A stretch of 64,000 nt of DNA, taken from NCBI RefSeq assembly GCF_000428985.1, contig NZ_AUAZ01000005.1, positions 148,686 through 212,685 of the forward strand, written 5' to 3'. Below the pieces are notes generated by a model. It saw nothing but the letters and a program-made list of their open reading frames with translations. It made no database searches and was not told the origin of the DNA. Positions within the stretch are counted from its first letter, which is position 1. The number at the start of each line of letters is the position of its first letter. This document shows, one piece after another, positions 8,701-17,187 of the stretch. Both the position numbers and the translations under genes were made by a program. Source of the DNA: Marinobacterium litorale DSM 23545. Lineage in GTDB: Bacteria; Pseudomonadota; Gammaproteobacteria; Pseudomonadales; Balneatricaceae.

Positions 8701-8923
8701 ACAGCATCGCCGTGGTCAGGGGATAGGTGACCTGGTCCTCCACCACCTGCGGTGCCTGGCCCGGGTAGCTGGTCTTAATGATCACCTGGACATCGGAGAG
8801 ATCCGGGATCGCATCAACCGGTGTGTTCTTCAGAGAAAACAGACCCCAGCCCAGCAGTAACAGGGTTGCCAGTAACACGAAGAAGCGGTTGCTGACCGAC
8901 CAGCGAATTATCGATTCAATCAT
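5726..8923 (-). CDS. cusA: Copper/silver efflux RND pump CusA
   Basis: A 1065-residue heavy-metal-efflux RND transporter that exports Cu(I)/Ag(I) from periplasm or cytoplasm through the CusCBA channel, driven by protons. The N-terminus [45 protein letters not shown] is diagnostic for the HME-RND group. Twelve membrane helices and two large periplasmic loops follow the RND plan. The proton-relay segment [26 protein letters not shown] is present (Asp in helix 4), and the periplasmic cleft contains Met residues consistent with Cu(I) ligands. The length matches E. coli CusA (about 1047) with a slightly longer C-tail. It lies in cusC-cusB-cusA order with 9 bases after cusB, and is followed by copC. 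Confidence 0.96.
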   Translation of the reverse strand: [1065 protein letters not shown]

Positions 8924-8932
8924 GACGCCTCC

Positions 8933-10444
8933 TTACTGCTGACCGGTCAGATAGACGTCGTTGATCCGATAGCCACCGTCGTCGAGGCGCACGATCTCGA
9001 TCTGCACCTGAGCGCCTGGCACCAGCTCATCCAGCTCGACCCACTCCGACAGGGTGAAGTCCATCTGCATCTGTGGCCAGCCCCACTCCGGGATTGCGGC
9101 ATGGTTAACATTGATCTTCAGCTCATCGGCCATAACTGAATTGATCCTGGCCTCGGCCCAGACGCTGGCCGGCTTCTCCGCCGGTTGCGCAGTCTCGGTG
9201 CTCTGCACCGTCTCACTGGGCGCGTCGTCCATATGCATCCGCTTGAAATCGGAGGTCTTGCTGGATTCGGAGTCGAGCAGGAACTGGGCCGAGGTGACAA
9301 CCGCGTCACCCGCCTTGAGCCCCTCGAGTATTTCCATATGGGCGCTGTCAGCTCTGCCAGTGGTCACCGCCACCGACTTAAACCGCCCCTCACCCAGCGC
9401 CAGTACTACGCGGTCACTCTGCCCCCCTCGAATCACCGCCTCGCGGGGAATCGCCAGCACAGCCTCATCGCTTTCATTGTGAATGCTCACTTCAGCGAAC
9501 ATGTTGGGCTTCAGAGCGTGATCCAGGTTGGCAAATCGCATCCGGACTCTCAGCGTCCGCGTCTTCTCATCCAGCGTGGGGTAGACATAATCGACCCGGC
9601 CACTCCATTCCCGTCCAGGCAGGTAATCCAGTCGCATGGTCACCGGCAAACCCTCCTCGACCAGGCTGGCCTGACGTTCAAATACCTCGGCCTCGACCCA
9701 CACCTCATCGAGCGCCCCAATCGACATCAGCGTCATGCCCGGTTTGATGAAAAAGCCCTCGCGTACCGCGAAGTCATCCACCACCCCGTTAACCGGCGCG
9801 TAGAAAGTGACCGTCTGCATCGGCTTGCGCTCGCGCTTGAGCCGCTCGATGGTGCCGGTGGACACATTCAGAGAGCGCAGCCGTGCCTCCGCCGCCGCGG
9901 TCAGCCGGGCATCACCCCGATTGAGACCGAACAACAGCTCCTCCTGAGCGTTGACCAGAGCCGGCGAGTAGAGCTCGTAGAGCGGCTGGCCGCGGGTTAC
10001 TTTTTCACCGGCCGCCTGAACATGCAGCCGTTCAACCCAGCCCTCAACACGGGGATGAATATGCACAACCTCATCCTGGTTGTACTGCACATAGCCGACG
10101 GTGCTGACCGCAAAGTTCAACGCCTGCTGCTGAGCCTGCGCGGTACGCACCCCCAGGTTGTTAACCACCTCCGGCGAAATACTGATGGTGCCGGGCCCGG
10201 CATCGGGACCGCTGCTGCTACCCTCTTCATAGACCGGAATCAGATCCATCCCCATAGGCGACTTGCCCGGCTGATCGCGCCGGTAGTTCGGATCCATCGG
10301 TGCCACCCAATACAGGGGCTTGGGTTCATCACTGGCCGTCGTCTCGGGGCCGGGTACTTGGCCACTCTGGGTCAGGTAGATGGCGCCGCCCCCAATCGCG
10401 ATACCGACCAGCAGCACCGCTGTCTGCTTGATAACTCCATTCAT
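8933..10444 (-). CDS. cusB: CusB membrane-fusion protein with a C-terminal CusF domain
   Basis: A 503-residue periplasmic adaptor linking CusA to CusC. In order: an N-terminal signal anchor (about 5-28); a heavy-metal-binding domain of the YWVAPMDPNYRRDQPGKSPMGMDLIP type (about 45-75); barrel-sandwich, hairpin and beta-barrel regions of an RND adaptor (about 85-400), including VHIHPRVEGWVERLHV; then a linker rich in Thr, Glu and Ala. The last about 75 residues form a CusF-like OB fold (ARINSVMADELKINVNHAAIPEWGWPQMQMDFTLSEWVELDELVPGAQVQIEIVRLDDGGYRI). This part carries the His, Trp, Met, Met ligands used by CusF for Cu(I)/Ag(I). The chaperone normally made by a separate cusF is therefore built into the adaptor. 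It is 2 bases downstream of cusC and 9 bases upstream of cusA. Confidence 0.93.
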   Translation of the reverse strand: MNGVIKQTAVLLVGIAIGGGAIYLTQSGQVPGPETTASDEPKPLYWVAPMDPNYRRDQPGKSPMGMDLIPVYEEGSSSGPDAGPGTISISPEVVNNLGVRTAQAQQQALNFAVSTVGYVQYNQDEVVHIHPRVEGWVERLHVQAAGEKVTRGQPLYELYSPALVNAQEELLFGLNRGDARLTAAAEARLRSLNVSTGTIERLKRERKPMQTVTFYAPVNGVVDDFAVREGFFIKPGMTLMSIGALDEVWVEAEVFERQASLVEEGLPVTMRLDYLPGREWSGRVDYVYPTLDEKTRTLRVRMRFANLDHALKPNMFAEVSIHNESDEAVLAIPREAVIRGGQSDRVVLALGEGRFKSVAVTTGRADSAHMEILEGLKAGDAVVTSAQFLLDSESSKTSDFKRMHMDDAPSETVQSTETAQPAEKPASVWAEARINSVMADELKINVNHAAIPEWGWPQMQMDFTLSEWVELDELVPGAQVQIEIVRLDDGGYRINDVYLTGQQ

Positions 10445-10446
10445 GC

Positions 10447-11790
10447 TTACTTCTCTCCAGATTCCGTGCGGGTGAGCAGGTAGTTGATCTGCTCCACCTG
10501 CTTCAGCTGTTCAGCCTTAAGTTCGATGGTCGCCAGCTGGGCGTTGAGTTCGGCGATGCGGGCCCGCACCACCTCGGCAAAGTCGCCATCGTCACTGGTA
10601 TAGGCGTTAAGTGCCGCTTCGGCGGCTTCATGGCTCTGCGGCAACAGCTGGGTTTGATACAGCGCTAACCGCTCGCTGATCCGGTCATAGGAAGCACGCG
10701 CCGTGTCATAACCGGCCAGCATCTGGCGTAGCTGCAGTAGCCGTTCGGTTTTCACCGCTTCCACACGGGAGCCTGCTGCCGCAACTTCGCTGTCCTGACG
10801 CCGGGTCGAGAACAGCGGCATATCGATACTGACACCCACCGTGACTAGGTCCGCCCGGTCGCGGCCCATTGGATCCTCGCCGCGATAGCCATAGCTGGCA
10901 TTGAGTCCCCATTCCGGCTTGTACTTCTGTTCGGCCAGCTCGACGTCGGTTCGGGCCAGATCGATCTGGCGGTCGATTAATTGAATAGAGGGGTGGTCGA
11001 TAAAGGCACGGGCGCGATCATCATCCCCGGCACCAGGGCCTTGCGGCAAAGTCTGCGCAGGGAGGTCGGCAGACAGCTGCAAAGAGTCAACCTGAACCAG
11101 TCGTTGCTGAGTGCTGTCGCCGGCCATCAGCCATTCAGACAGCCGCGCCAGGTTTATGTCGTGCTGCAGTTCGAGCCGGGTCACGCGGTCATCCAATTGA
11201 GCCAACTCCAACTGCGCCCGCACCAGGTCCTGCTGCCGGGTGCGGCCCATGGCCGAAACGTAGCTTGAGGTGGACACCTCGACCAGCTGTTCGAACAGTG
11301 TCCGATTGTTGTTGATCAGCGCCAGACTCTGCTGCGCCTGCCAGGCATCGAGCCAGAGCTGACTGACCTGCAGCCGTACCCAGGCGCGGCGTTCTGCTCG
11401 CATCAGTGGCTGCAGCCCGGCCTGCTGGTCAAAACGTGATTCTTTCAGCGCCAGCGTATCGCCCCGCGGGATCATCTGGGACACGCCCATCACCAGCTGA
11501 GTCATCGCTTCCTGATCGAAGTCGAAGGTGTTGGTCGGCATATTCGCCAGCGCCACGTTGAACTTTGGGTCGGGCAGGCGCCCCGCCGCATCGCCCAGTG
11601 CATGCTGGGCCGCTTCGTTGTGTCGGCTGGTTTCAATCCAGACATCGGCGGCCAAGGCTCGGTTGACCGCCTCGTCCAGCATCAGCTCGTTTGCCAGAGC
11701 CAGGGGCGCCAGCAGCATGCTGCCCACTGCCAGCAACAGGCGGCCCGTCGCTCGGGATGAGCGTTTCGGTAATTTCGGTTTCATGGACAT
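10447..11790 (-). CDS. cusC: CusC-type outer-membrane efflux channel (TolC family)
   Basis: A 447-residue outer-membrane factor for the Cus pump. The start at 11790 is supported by AGGA 5 bases upstream; an in-frame start 18 codons earlier lacks a good site. The N-terminal signal (RSSRATGRLLLAVGSMLLAPLALA) is followed by two OEP repeats with long helical coiled-coil segments (ADVWIETSRHNEAAQHALGDAAGRLPDPKFNVALANMP near the start; RVEAVKTERLLQLRQMLAGYDTARASYDRISERLALYQTQLLPQSHEAAEAALNAY in the second half). I see no lipobox, unlike E. coli CusC. First gene of the efflux operon proper, about 110 bases after the small upstream ORF, and almost contiguous with cusB. Confidence 0.9.
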   Translation of the reverse strand: MSMKPKLPKRSSRATGRLLLAVGSMLLAPLALANELMLDEAVNRALAADVWIETSRHNEAAQHALGDAAGRLPDPKFNVALANMPTNTFDFDQEAMTQLVMGVSQMIPRGDTLALKESRFDQQAGLQPLMRAERRAWVRLQVSQLWLDAWQAQQSLALINNNRTLFEQLVEVSTSSYVSAMGRTRQQDLVRAQLELAQLDDRVTRLELQHDINLARLSEWLMAGDSTQQRLVQVDSLQLSADLPAQTLPQGPGAGDDDRARAFIDHPSIQLIDRQIDLARTDVELAEQKYKPEWGLNASYGYRGEDPMGRDRADLVTVGVSIDMPLFSTRRQDSEVAAAGSRVEAVKTERLLQLRQMLAGYDTARASYDRISERLALYQTQLLPQSHEAAEAALNAYTSDDGDFAEVVRARIAELNAQLATIELKAEQLKQVEQINYLLTRTESGEK

Positions 11791-11902
11791 AACTATCCTG
11801 TAGTCACGCGGTCGGCCACGATTAACGACCGTGTTGCGCATCACGAAAAAGTGTATTCGGAGGGCCGCAAAGGCCCGGGGATTTAATAAAAGCCTGACTG
11901 AG

Positions 11903-12313
11903 TCAGACGTGCTTGGGCGGCTGCCCAGGCGGGGGGAGTAGAATCATAAAGGGGCGCAGACTGAGTTGGGGCCAGGCCGCTCCGACAGCATCGTCCAGTG
12001 CCGAGTAGAAGGCCGTCGCCAACGCGTGGGGCGTGGTGCATTGATCAAGCTCGCAATCGGTCTGAGTCTTACAGCCGGGCTCGTCCGCATTAGAGCCCAG
12101 TCCCGGGGCCGTCGAATGGCTCTCGCAGTCGACGGCCGGATTGTGCGTCACCAACAAGCCTGCAGGTTGATGCGCTATTCCATCTTCAAACCTTCCCCAA
12201 TCGGCATCTGCAGAGCTGGCCTGCATGATCGAAGACGCGCTGACGGCGCCGGACCAAAGGCCCGCAACCGTCATCAGCATCATCCAAACCGATAAAAAAA
12301 GGGAACGCCGCAT
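11903..12313 (-). CDS. Small secreted Cys-containing protein of unknown function, upstream of cusC
   Basis: A 136-residue protein with a Sec signal peptide (MRRSLFLSVWMMLMTVAGLWSGAVSA). The mature part has four cysteines in its centre (VDCESHS, PGCKTQTDCELDQC) and a C-terminal tail rich in Pro and Leu (RPFMILLPPPGQPPKHV). I do not recognise a family. Small secreted ORFs in this position are common at the head of cus/czc efflux operons. The Cys pattern could bind metal or form disulfides. A short dyad (CTGACT-G-AGTCAG, 11894-11906) followed by TTTTATT spans its stop on the minus strand and might attenuate transcription into cusC. Whether it is translated rests on the signal peptide and position. 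Confidence 0.6.
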   Translation of the reverse strand: MRRSLFLSVWMMLMTVAGLWSGAVSASSIMQASSADADWGRFEDGIAHQPAGLLVTHNPAVDCESHSTAPGLGSNADEPGCKTQTDCELDQCTTPHALATAFYSALDDAVGAAWPQLSLRPFMILLPPPGQPPKHV

Positions 12314-12389
12314 GGCAAAAAATCATCTCTAATCAACAGTGGGAGATAATCTACTGTTTTGCCGTGTGCCGCTCTAGTTTTATTTGGCA

Positions 12390-12409
12390 ACCTTTCAAAA
12401 ATGTAATCC
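12390..12409. promoter_or_regulatory. Degenerate CopR/CusR-type half-dyad upstream of the cus operon
   Basis: TGTAATCC at 12402-12409 is identical to the right arm of the perfect dyad at 4393-4412. At the same 4-base spacing the left arm CTTTCA matches ATTACA at 4 of 6 positions. It lies about 80-95 bases upstream of the first gene of the cus operon, a sensible place for an activator. The match is weak on one side. Confidence 0.4.
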
Positions 12410-12429
12410 AGCGGCAAGGTAGCCTGGAT

Positions 12430-12453
12430 AAAAAAGGCCCGCAAAAGCGGGCC
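12430..12453 (-). terminator. Rho-independent terminator at the end of the dmpC-I operon
   Basis: On the minus strand GGCCCGC-TTTT-GCGGGCC forms a perfect 7-bp stem followed by six U. It lies 35 bases past the dmpI stop and insulates the phenol genes from the copper operon that starts downstream. Confidence 0.9.
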
Positions 12454-12487
12454 AAACTGCAACTGACTATAGGGACCCGGAAACCGG

Positions 12488-12679
12488 TCAGCGACCTAGC
12501 TTTTTCGCTGACTGGCCCCCGATACCGAAGTGCTGTTTGGGCATTTCAGTAATGATGACGCGCACACTCTCCTTGGGCGCTTCAAGTGAACGGGCTATCG
12601 CCTCGCTCACTTCATCGATCAGACGCTCTTTCATCTCGTCTGACCGGCCTTCCATGATATGCAGTTGTGCTACTGGCAT
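12488..12679 (-). CDS. dmpI: 4-oxalocrotonate tautomerase
   Basis: A 63-residue enzyme of the 4-OT family. It isomerises 2-hydroxymuconate to 2-oxo-3-hexenedioate in the oxalocrotonate branch of catechol meta-cleavage. The N-terminus [12 protein letters not shown] exposes Pro1 after Met removal, the catalytic base, and the Arg in SVRVIITE is at the position of the substrate-binding Arg. Length is typical (62 residues in DmpI). Last gene of dmpCDEFGHI, 33 bases after dmpH and just before a terminator. Confidence 0.95.
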   Translation of the reverse strand: MPVAQLHIMEGRSDEMKERLIDEVSEAIARSLEAPKESVRVIITEMPKQHFGIGGQSAKKLGR

Positions 12680-12712
12680 GGTTTCACTCCTGAAAAACGA
12701 TACCGGCCGTGT

Positions 12713-13519
12713 TCAGACAAACTTGCCGCTGATGGTGCCCAGGTCCTGGTAGCGAACGGTGAAGCTGTCGCCCTTGTTGACCTGAACCGCAGCGGTGATC
12801 GCACCGATCATGATGAAGCTGCCCGCCGGCAGGGATTCGCCACGGTCGCCCAGCATATTGACCAGCATGGCCACGGAGGCAGCCGGGTGGCCCAGCACTG
12901 CCGCACCGGCGCCGGTCTGAACCACTTCGCCGTTTACTTCCATCACCACACCCAGATTCTTCAGATCCAGGTCAGCGATATCGGCCATGCGACCTCCGGT
13001 GACGAAACGGCTGGAGGAGGAGTTATCGGCGATGACGCTCTTGAGGTCGAACTTGAAATCCTTGTAGCGGGAGTCGATGACCTCAACAGCCGGCATCACG
13101 AAATCGGTGGCACGCAGCACATCACCGATATGACAGCCCGGCCCTTTCAGCTCCTCCTTGGTGACAAACGCCAGCTCCGCCTCGATCTTCGGGTGGATCA
13201 GTTCATCGTGCTTGATCTCGCCGCCATCCGGGCAGCAAAAATAGTCGGCCAGGAAACCATAGCAGGGCTGTTCAACCCCCATTTGTGCCATCTTGGCCCA
13301 GGAGGTCAGACCCATTTTCATGCCGACAACCTTGTTGCCCCGGGCCTCTTTACGGCGACGGATCTCCCACTGGATATCAAACGCATCTCGGTAGGTCATA
13401 TCCGGGAAGTCGTCAGTGATCTTGGTCACTTCATAGGCTTCCAGTTCGGCGTTTTCCAGATGGATCGCCAGCTCTTCAATCTGTGATTGGGTCAGGTTGT
13501 TACCGTTAACATCGGCCAT
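12713..13519 (-). CDS. dmpH: 4-oxalocrotonate decarboxylase
   Basis: A 268-residue enzyme of the hydratase/decarboxylase family (FAH-like fold). It decarboxylates 2-oxo-3-hexenedioate to 2-hydroxypenta-2,4-dienoate with a divalent metal, usually in complex with DmpE. Family features are KVVGMKMGLTSWAKMAQMGV, the acidic metal-site segment HPKIEAELAFV, and ATDFVMPAVEVIDSRYKDFKF. The paralogue dmpE upstream shares the same plan. The start shares one base with the dmpG stop (TGATG), showing coupling. Assignment as decarboxylase rather than hydratase rests on sequence style and the canonical E-F-G-H-I order. Confidence 0.92.
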   Translation of the reverse strand: MADVNGNNLTQSQIEELAIHLENAELEAYEVTKITDDFPDMTYRDAFDIQWEIRRRKEARGNKVVGMKMGLTSWAKMAQMGVEQPCYGFLADYFCCPDGGEIKHDELIHPKIEAELAFVTKEELKGPGCHIGDVLRATDFVMPAVEVIDSRYKDFKFDLKSVIADNSSSSRFVTGGRMADIADLDLKNLGVVMEVNGEVVQTGAGAAVLGHPAASVAMLVNMLGDRGESLPAGSFIMIGAITAAVQVNKGDSFTVRYQDLGTISGKFV

Positions 13520-14547
13520 CAGATCAGCTCCTTTTCTTTTGCCATGGTCAATGCCAGGTCTTCAATCATATCTTCCTGTCCACCCACGGTGCCGCGGCGA
13601 CCCAGCTCGACCAGAATGTCACGGGCCTGGATGCCGTACTTCTTCTCGGCCCGTTGGGCGAACAGCAGGAACGAGGAGTAGACCCCGGCGTAGCCCAGCG
13701 TCAGCGCATCACGATCCACCCGGATCGGCTGATCCATGATCGGGCATACCTTGTCTTCCGCCACATCCATGATCTTGTAGAGATCTATACCGGTCTCCAC
13801 ACCCATGCGGTCCAGTACCGCACAGAACACTTCCAGCGGCGTGTTACCGGCACCCGCGCCCAGGCCCGCGACGGAGCCGTCGATGCGGGTTGCACCAGCT
13901 TCAATTGCTGCCAGCGAGTTGGCGATCCCCATCCCCAGGTTGTGGTGGCCGTGGAAACCGATCTCCACATTGCTCGGCAGTTCTGAACGCAGCAGGCCGA
14001 TGCGGGCAGTCACATCATCCGGCAGCATGTAACCGGCGGAGTCGGTGGCGTAAACGCAGTTGGCGCCGTATTCCACCATCAGTTTGGCCTGTTCCAGGAT
14101 CTTCTCCGGGCTGACCATGTGAGCCATCATCAGAAAGCCCACGGTGTCCATCTCCATCTTGGCGGCCATGCCGATATGCTGCTCGGAGACATCCGCCTCG
14201 GTGCAGTGGGTGGCCACGCGGATGGTGTTCACACCGCAATCGCGGGCCATCTGCAGGTGATCCACGGTGCCGATCCCCGGCAGCAGCAGTGCAGAGACCT
14301 TGGCGTTTTTCATTTTCGGAATCACCGCGTTGAGATATTCCTCGTCGGTGTGGGCCGGGAAGCCATAGTTCACCGAGGCGCCGCCCAGGCCGTCACCGTG
14401 GGTGACTTCGATCAGCGGCATCCCCGCTTCATCCAGACCGGTGGCGATATCCACCATCTGTTCCAGTGAGATCTGGTGGCGTTTGGCGTGCATACCGTCA
14501 CGCAGGCTCATATCGTGCAGCGTGACCTTTTTACCGTTCAGGTTCAT
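13519..14547 (-). CDS. dmpG: 4-hydroxy-2-oxovalerate aldolase
   Basis: A 342-residue class II pyruvate aldolase that splits 4-hydroxy-2-oxovalerate into pyruvate and acetaldehyde. It works in a complex with DmpF, to which acetaldehyde is channelled. The TIM-barrel start [20 protein letters not shown] carries the Arg-Asp pair of the active site, and the metal-binding [22 protein letters not shown] has the HxH ligands. A C-terminal helical communication domain follows ([31 protein letters not shown]). The length is as in DmpG (345). It starts 15 bases after dmpF and overlaps dmpH by one base. Confidence 0.96.
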   Translation of the reverse strand: MNLNGKKVTLHDMSLRDGMHAKRHQISLEQMVDIATGLDEAGMPLIEVTHGDGLGGASVNYGFPAHTDEEYLNAVIPKMKNAKVSALLLPGIGTVDHLQMARDCGVNTIRVATHCTEADVSEQHIGMAAKMEMDTVGFLMMAHMVSPEKILEQAKLMVEYGANCVYATDSAGYMLPDDVTARIGLLRSELPSNVEIGFHGHHNLGMGIANSLAAIEAGATRIDGSVAGLGAGAGNTPLEVFCAVLDRMGVETGIDLYKIMDVAEDKVCPIMDQPIRVDRDALTLGYAGVYSSFLLFAQRAEKKYGIQARDILVELGRRGTVGGQEDMIEDLALTMAKEKELI

Positions 14548-14562
14548 GATTTTCTCTCCCGA

Positions 14563-15474
14563 TTAGCCACGTGCAGGCAGGTTGATGACACCGTTCGCCG
14601 CTTCTTCAGCGAACATCTCGGCGGTACGCAGACCGGCCGCGGTCATGATGTCCAGATTACCGGCGTACTTGGGCAGGAAGTCGCCCAGGCCTTCCACCTC
14701 CATGAAGCAGGAGACGCGGTTGCCATCAAAGATGGGGCCGTTGACCAACCGATAGCCCGGTACGTATTTCTGCACCTCTTTCACCATCTGGTGGACCGAC
14801 TCGGTGATCGCATCCTGATTCGGCTCGTCCTCGGTGAGGCAGTGGATGGTGTCGCGCATGATCAACGGTGGCTCGGCCGGGTTGATGATGATGATCGCCT
14901 TGCCTTTCTTGGCGCCACCCACCTTTTCCACGGCACCGGCGGTGGTGCGGGTGAACTCGTCGATGTTCTTACGGGTACCGGGGCCGACAGAGCGGGAGGA
15001 GACCGTGGCGATGATCTCGCCATATTCCACCGGCTGCACGCGGGAGACCGCGGCCACCATGGGGATGGTCGCCTGGCCACCGCAGGTGACCATATTGACG
15101 TTCATCTCCAGGTTCTTGGCGTGGTCGGCCAGGTTCACCGGCGGCACACAGAACGGGCCGATGGCGGCGGGCGTCAGATCCACCATGATCACGCCCAGCT
15201 CGTTGAGCTTGCGGCTGTTCTCGGCATGGACGTAGGCGGAGGTCGCATCGAAGGCGACACGGATATCGTCTTCGAGCACGTGAGGCACCAGCCCATCAAC
15301 GCCCTCGGCGGTGGTCTTGATGCCCATCTCGGCGGCCCGTTTGAGGCCTTCGGACTCGGGGTCGATCCCGACCATCCAGACCGGCTCGATCCACTCGGAG
15401 CGCTGCATCTTCATCAGCAGGTCGGTACCGATGTTGCCCGGGCCGATGATGGCGGCTTTCAGTTTCTTGCTCAT
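14563..15474 (-). CDS. dmpF: Acetaldehyde dehydrogenase (acylating)
   Basis: A 303-residue NAD- and CoA-dependent enzyme converting the acetaldehyde released by DmpG to acetyl-CoA. The Rossmann start [20 protein letters not shown], the catalytic Cys in [14 protein letters not shown] and the C-terminal partner-binding region are all present. Length is within a few residues of DmpF (312). Part of the tight dmpE-F-G-H series (21 bases after dmpE, 15 before dmpG). Confidence 0.96.
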   Translation of the reverse strand: MSKKLKAAIIGPGNIGTDLLMKMQRSEWIEPVWMVGIDPESEGLKRAAEMGIKTTAEGVDGLVPHVLEDDIRVAFDATSAYVHAENSRKLNELGVIMVDLTPAAIGPFCVPPVNLADHAKNLEMNVNMVTCGGQATIPMVAAVSRVQPVEYGEIIATVSSRSVGPGTRKNIDEFTRTTAGAVEKVGGAKKGKAIIIINPAEPPLIMRDTIHCLTEDEPNQDAITESVHQMVKEVQKYVPGYRLVNGPIFDGNRVSCFMEVEGLGDFLPKYAGNLDIMTAAGLRTAEMFAEEAANGVINLPARG

Positions 15475-15495
15475 AATTGATTCCTGCCTTTAAAG

Positions 15496-16281
15496 TCAGA
15501 CGAAGCGCACGGAGGCACCACCGATGCCACCGATGCTGACGCTCATGAAATCACCGGCCTGAACCGGTTCCAGCGGCACCAGTGACCCGGACAGAATCAC
15601 TTCACCGGCTTTGAGCGGTATGCCGAACTGTCCCAGGGTGTTGGCGAGCCAGGTCACACAGTTCACCGGGCTACCCAGCGCTGCCGCACCGGCACCGGTA
15701 GAGATGATTGAACCGTTCTTCTCCACCACCATGCCGCAGGTCGACAGATCCACCTTGCGCGGATTGACGGCGCGGTCACCCAGCACAAACAGGCCACAGG
15801 ATGCGTTGTCCGCGACGGTGTCCTGGATCTTGATCTTCCAATCCTCAATGCGGGAATCGACAATCTCAAAGCAGGGCAACACACAGTCGGTGGCAGCCAG
15901 TACATCCGCGTTGGTGATGCCTGGGCCCATGAGATCTTTCTTCAGGATGAAGGCGATCTCGCCCTCCGCCTTGGGCTGAATCAGCTGTTCGCTGATCGGC
16001 ATCTCCTGGCCCTGGCTGTAAGCCATTTTGTCGGTCAGGTAGCCAAAGTCCGGCTGGTGCACGTTCAGCATGTTCTGCACCGCCTTGGAGGTCACACCAA
16101 TCTTCTTGCCGATGATTTTTTCACCGGCTTCCACCCGGCGCTCAATCATCCGCAGGGAGATGTGGTAGGCATCTTCAATCGTGATATCACTGAAGCGCTC
16201 AGTGAACGGTTTCAGGGTTTTGCGGCCAGTCAGCGCTTCGTAAAGCTCATCGCCGCAGGCTTGTATCTGTTGGGTATCCAT
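15496..16281 (-). CDS. dmpE: 2-hydroxypenta-2,4-dienoate (2-oxopent-4-enoate) hydratase
   Basis: A 261-residue metal-dependent hydratase that adds water to 2-hydroxypenta-2,4-dienoate to give 4-hydroxy-2-oxovalerate for DmpG. Family motifs include EKIIGKKIGVTSKAVQNMLNV, the metal-site QPKAEGEIAFIL and DCVLPCFEIVDSRIEDWKIKIQDTVADNAS. It has the same fold as the decarboxylase dmpH three genes downstream. It lies between dmpD and dmpF, 35 bases after dmpD. Confidence 0.93.
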   Translation of the reverse strand: MDTQQIQACGDELYEALTGRKTLKPFTERFSDITIEDAYHISLRMIERRVEAGEKIIGKKIGVTSKAVQNMLNVHQPDFGYLTDKMAYSQGQEMPISEQLIQPKAEGEIAFILKKDLMGPGITNADVLAATDCVLPCFEIVDSRIEDWKIKIQDTVADNASCGLFVLGDRAVNPRKVDLSTCGMVVEKNGSIISTGAGAAALGSPVNCVTWLANTLGQFGIPLKAGEVILSGSLVPLEPVQAGDFMSVSIGGIGGASVRFV

Positions 16282-16316
16282 AGGCTGTTCTTCGTTATCA
16301 GGTTAATAATTGGGTG

Positions 16317-17165
16317 TCAGGCCGCGTCGGCTTCCGCCAGGAAGTCATCGACCAGGCGAATAAAGCGGGCCGAGTGTTCAATCTGTGTCCAGTGGCCGCA
16401 GTGGCCGAACACGTGCAGCTGAGCGTTGGGTATCCACTGCGCCAGCGTCAGGCTGGTATCTAGCGGGATCACTTCATCTTCCCGGCCATGAATCACCAGC
16501 ACCTCCTGCTCAATCGCTCGGATATCGGCTTCTTTTGAAGCAAGCGCATCAATCCAGCGTTGGCGGGGAGCGGGGAACATGGCGGCAAAGGATTCATGAA
16601 ATCCGGGCCGGATGCTGGCCTCGTAACGCAGCTGGGCCAGCTCGTCGGTGACCAGTGAACGGTCATAGGCGAAAATATCGAGCAGCTGTTTCATGGCACC
16701 CAGTGAGGGTTCATATCCCCAGGCCGCATCCAGGCCGGGCGTCAGCTCGAAGGGCACGCCGACGCTGCCCATCAGCACCAGTCGGCGAATCCGATGCGGG
16801 TACCGGATTGCCAGAGCCAGCGCTATAGCCCCTCCATAGGAGTTACCCACCAGATCGGTCTGCTCGATATCCAATGTATCGAGGACACCGATGGCATGGT
16901 CCAGCCAGCGCTCCAGGTTGTAGTGGTTATCAGCCGGGCGCTCGGTGTAGCCGAAACCCAGCATATCCGGCGCGATAACCCGACGCCGCTGAGCCAGAGC
17001 CGGCATCACCAGACGCCAGTTAGCCCAGGCGGTCACGCCCGGACCCGATCCGTGGATCAGCATCAGCGGTTCGCCCTGCCCCTGATCATGCAGATTGGTC
17101 CGCACGCCGTTTACATCAACGAACCGGCCGAGCTCAGGATTGTTGTTATTCTGCTCGCTCATCAT
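16317..17165 (-). CDS. dmpD: 2-hydroxymuconate-semialdehyde hydrolase
   Basis: A 282-residue alpha/beta hydrolase. It cleaves the meta-ring-fission product (the semialdehyde, or ketones from 3-methylcatechol) to 2-hydroxypentadienoate and an acid. The oxyanion HGSGPGVTAWANW is typical of C-C bond hydrolases. The nucleophile Ser is in VGNSYGGAIAL, the acid Asp in VIHGREDEVIPLD, and the His in FGHCGHWTQIEH. Two Met codons head the frame and either could be used. It lies 22 bases after dmpC; together they give the hydrolytic and oxidative branches of the pathway. Confidence 0.95.
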   Translation of the reverse strand: MMSEQNNNNPELGRFVDVNGVRTNLHDQGQGEPLMLIHGSGPGVTAWANWRLVMPALAQRRRVIAPDMLGFGYTERPADNHYNLERWLDHAIGVLDTLDIEQTDLVGNSYGGAIALALAIRYPHRIRRLVLMGSVGVPFELTPGLDAAWGYEPSLGAMKQLLDIFAYDRSLVTDELAQLRYEASIRPGFHESFAAMFPAPRQRWIDALASKEADIRAIEQEVLVIHGREDEVIPLDTSLTLAQWIPNAQLHVFGHCGHWTQIEHSARFIRLVDDFLAEADAA

Positions 17166-17187
17166 TCACCTCATCCGCCGGGCTGAT

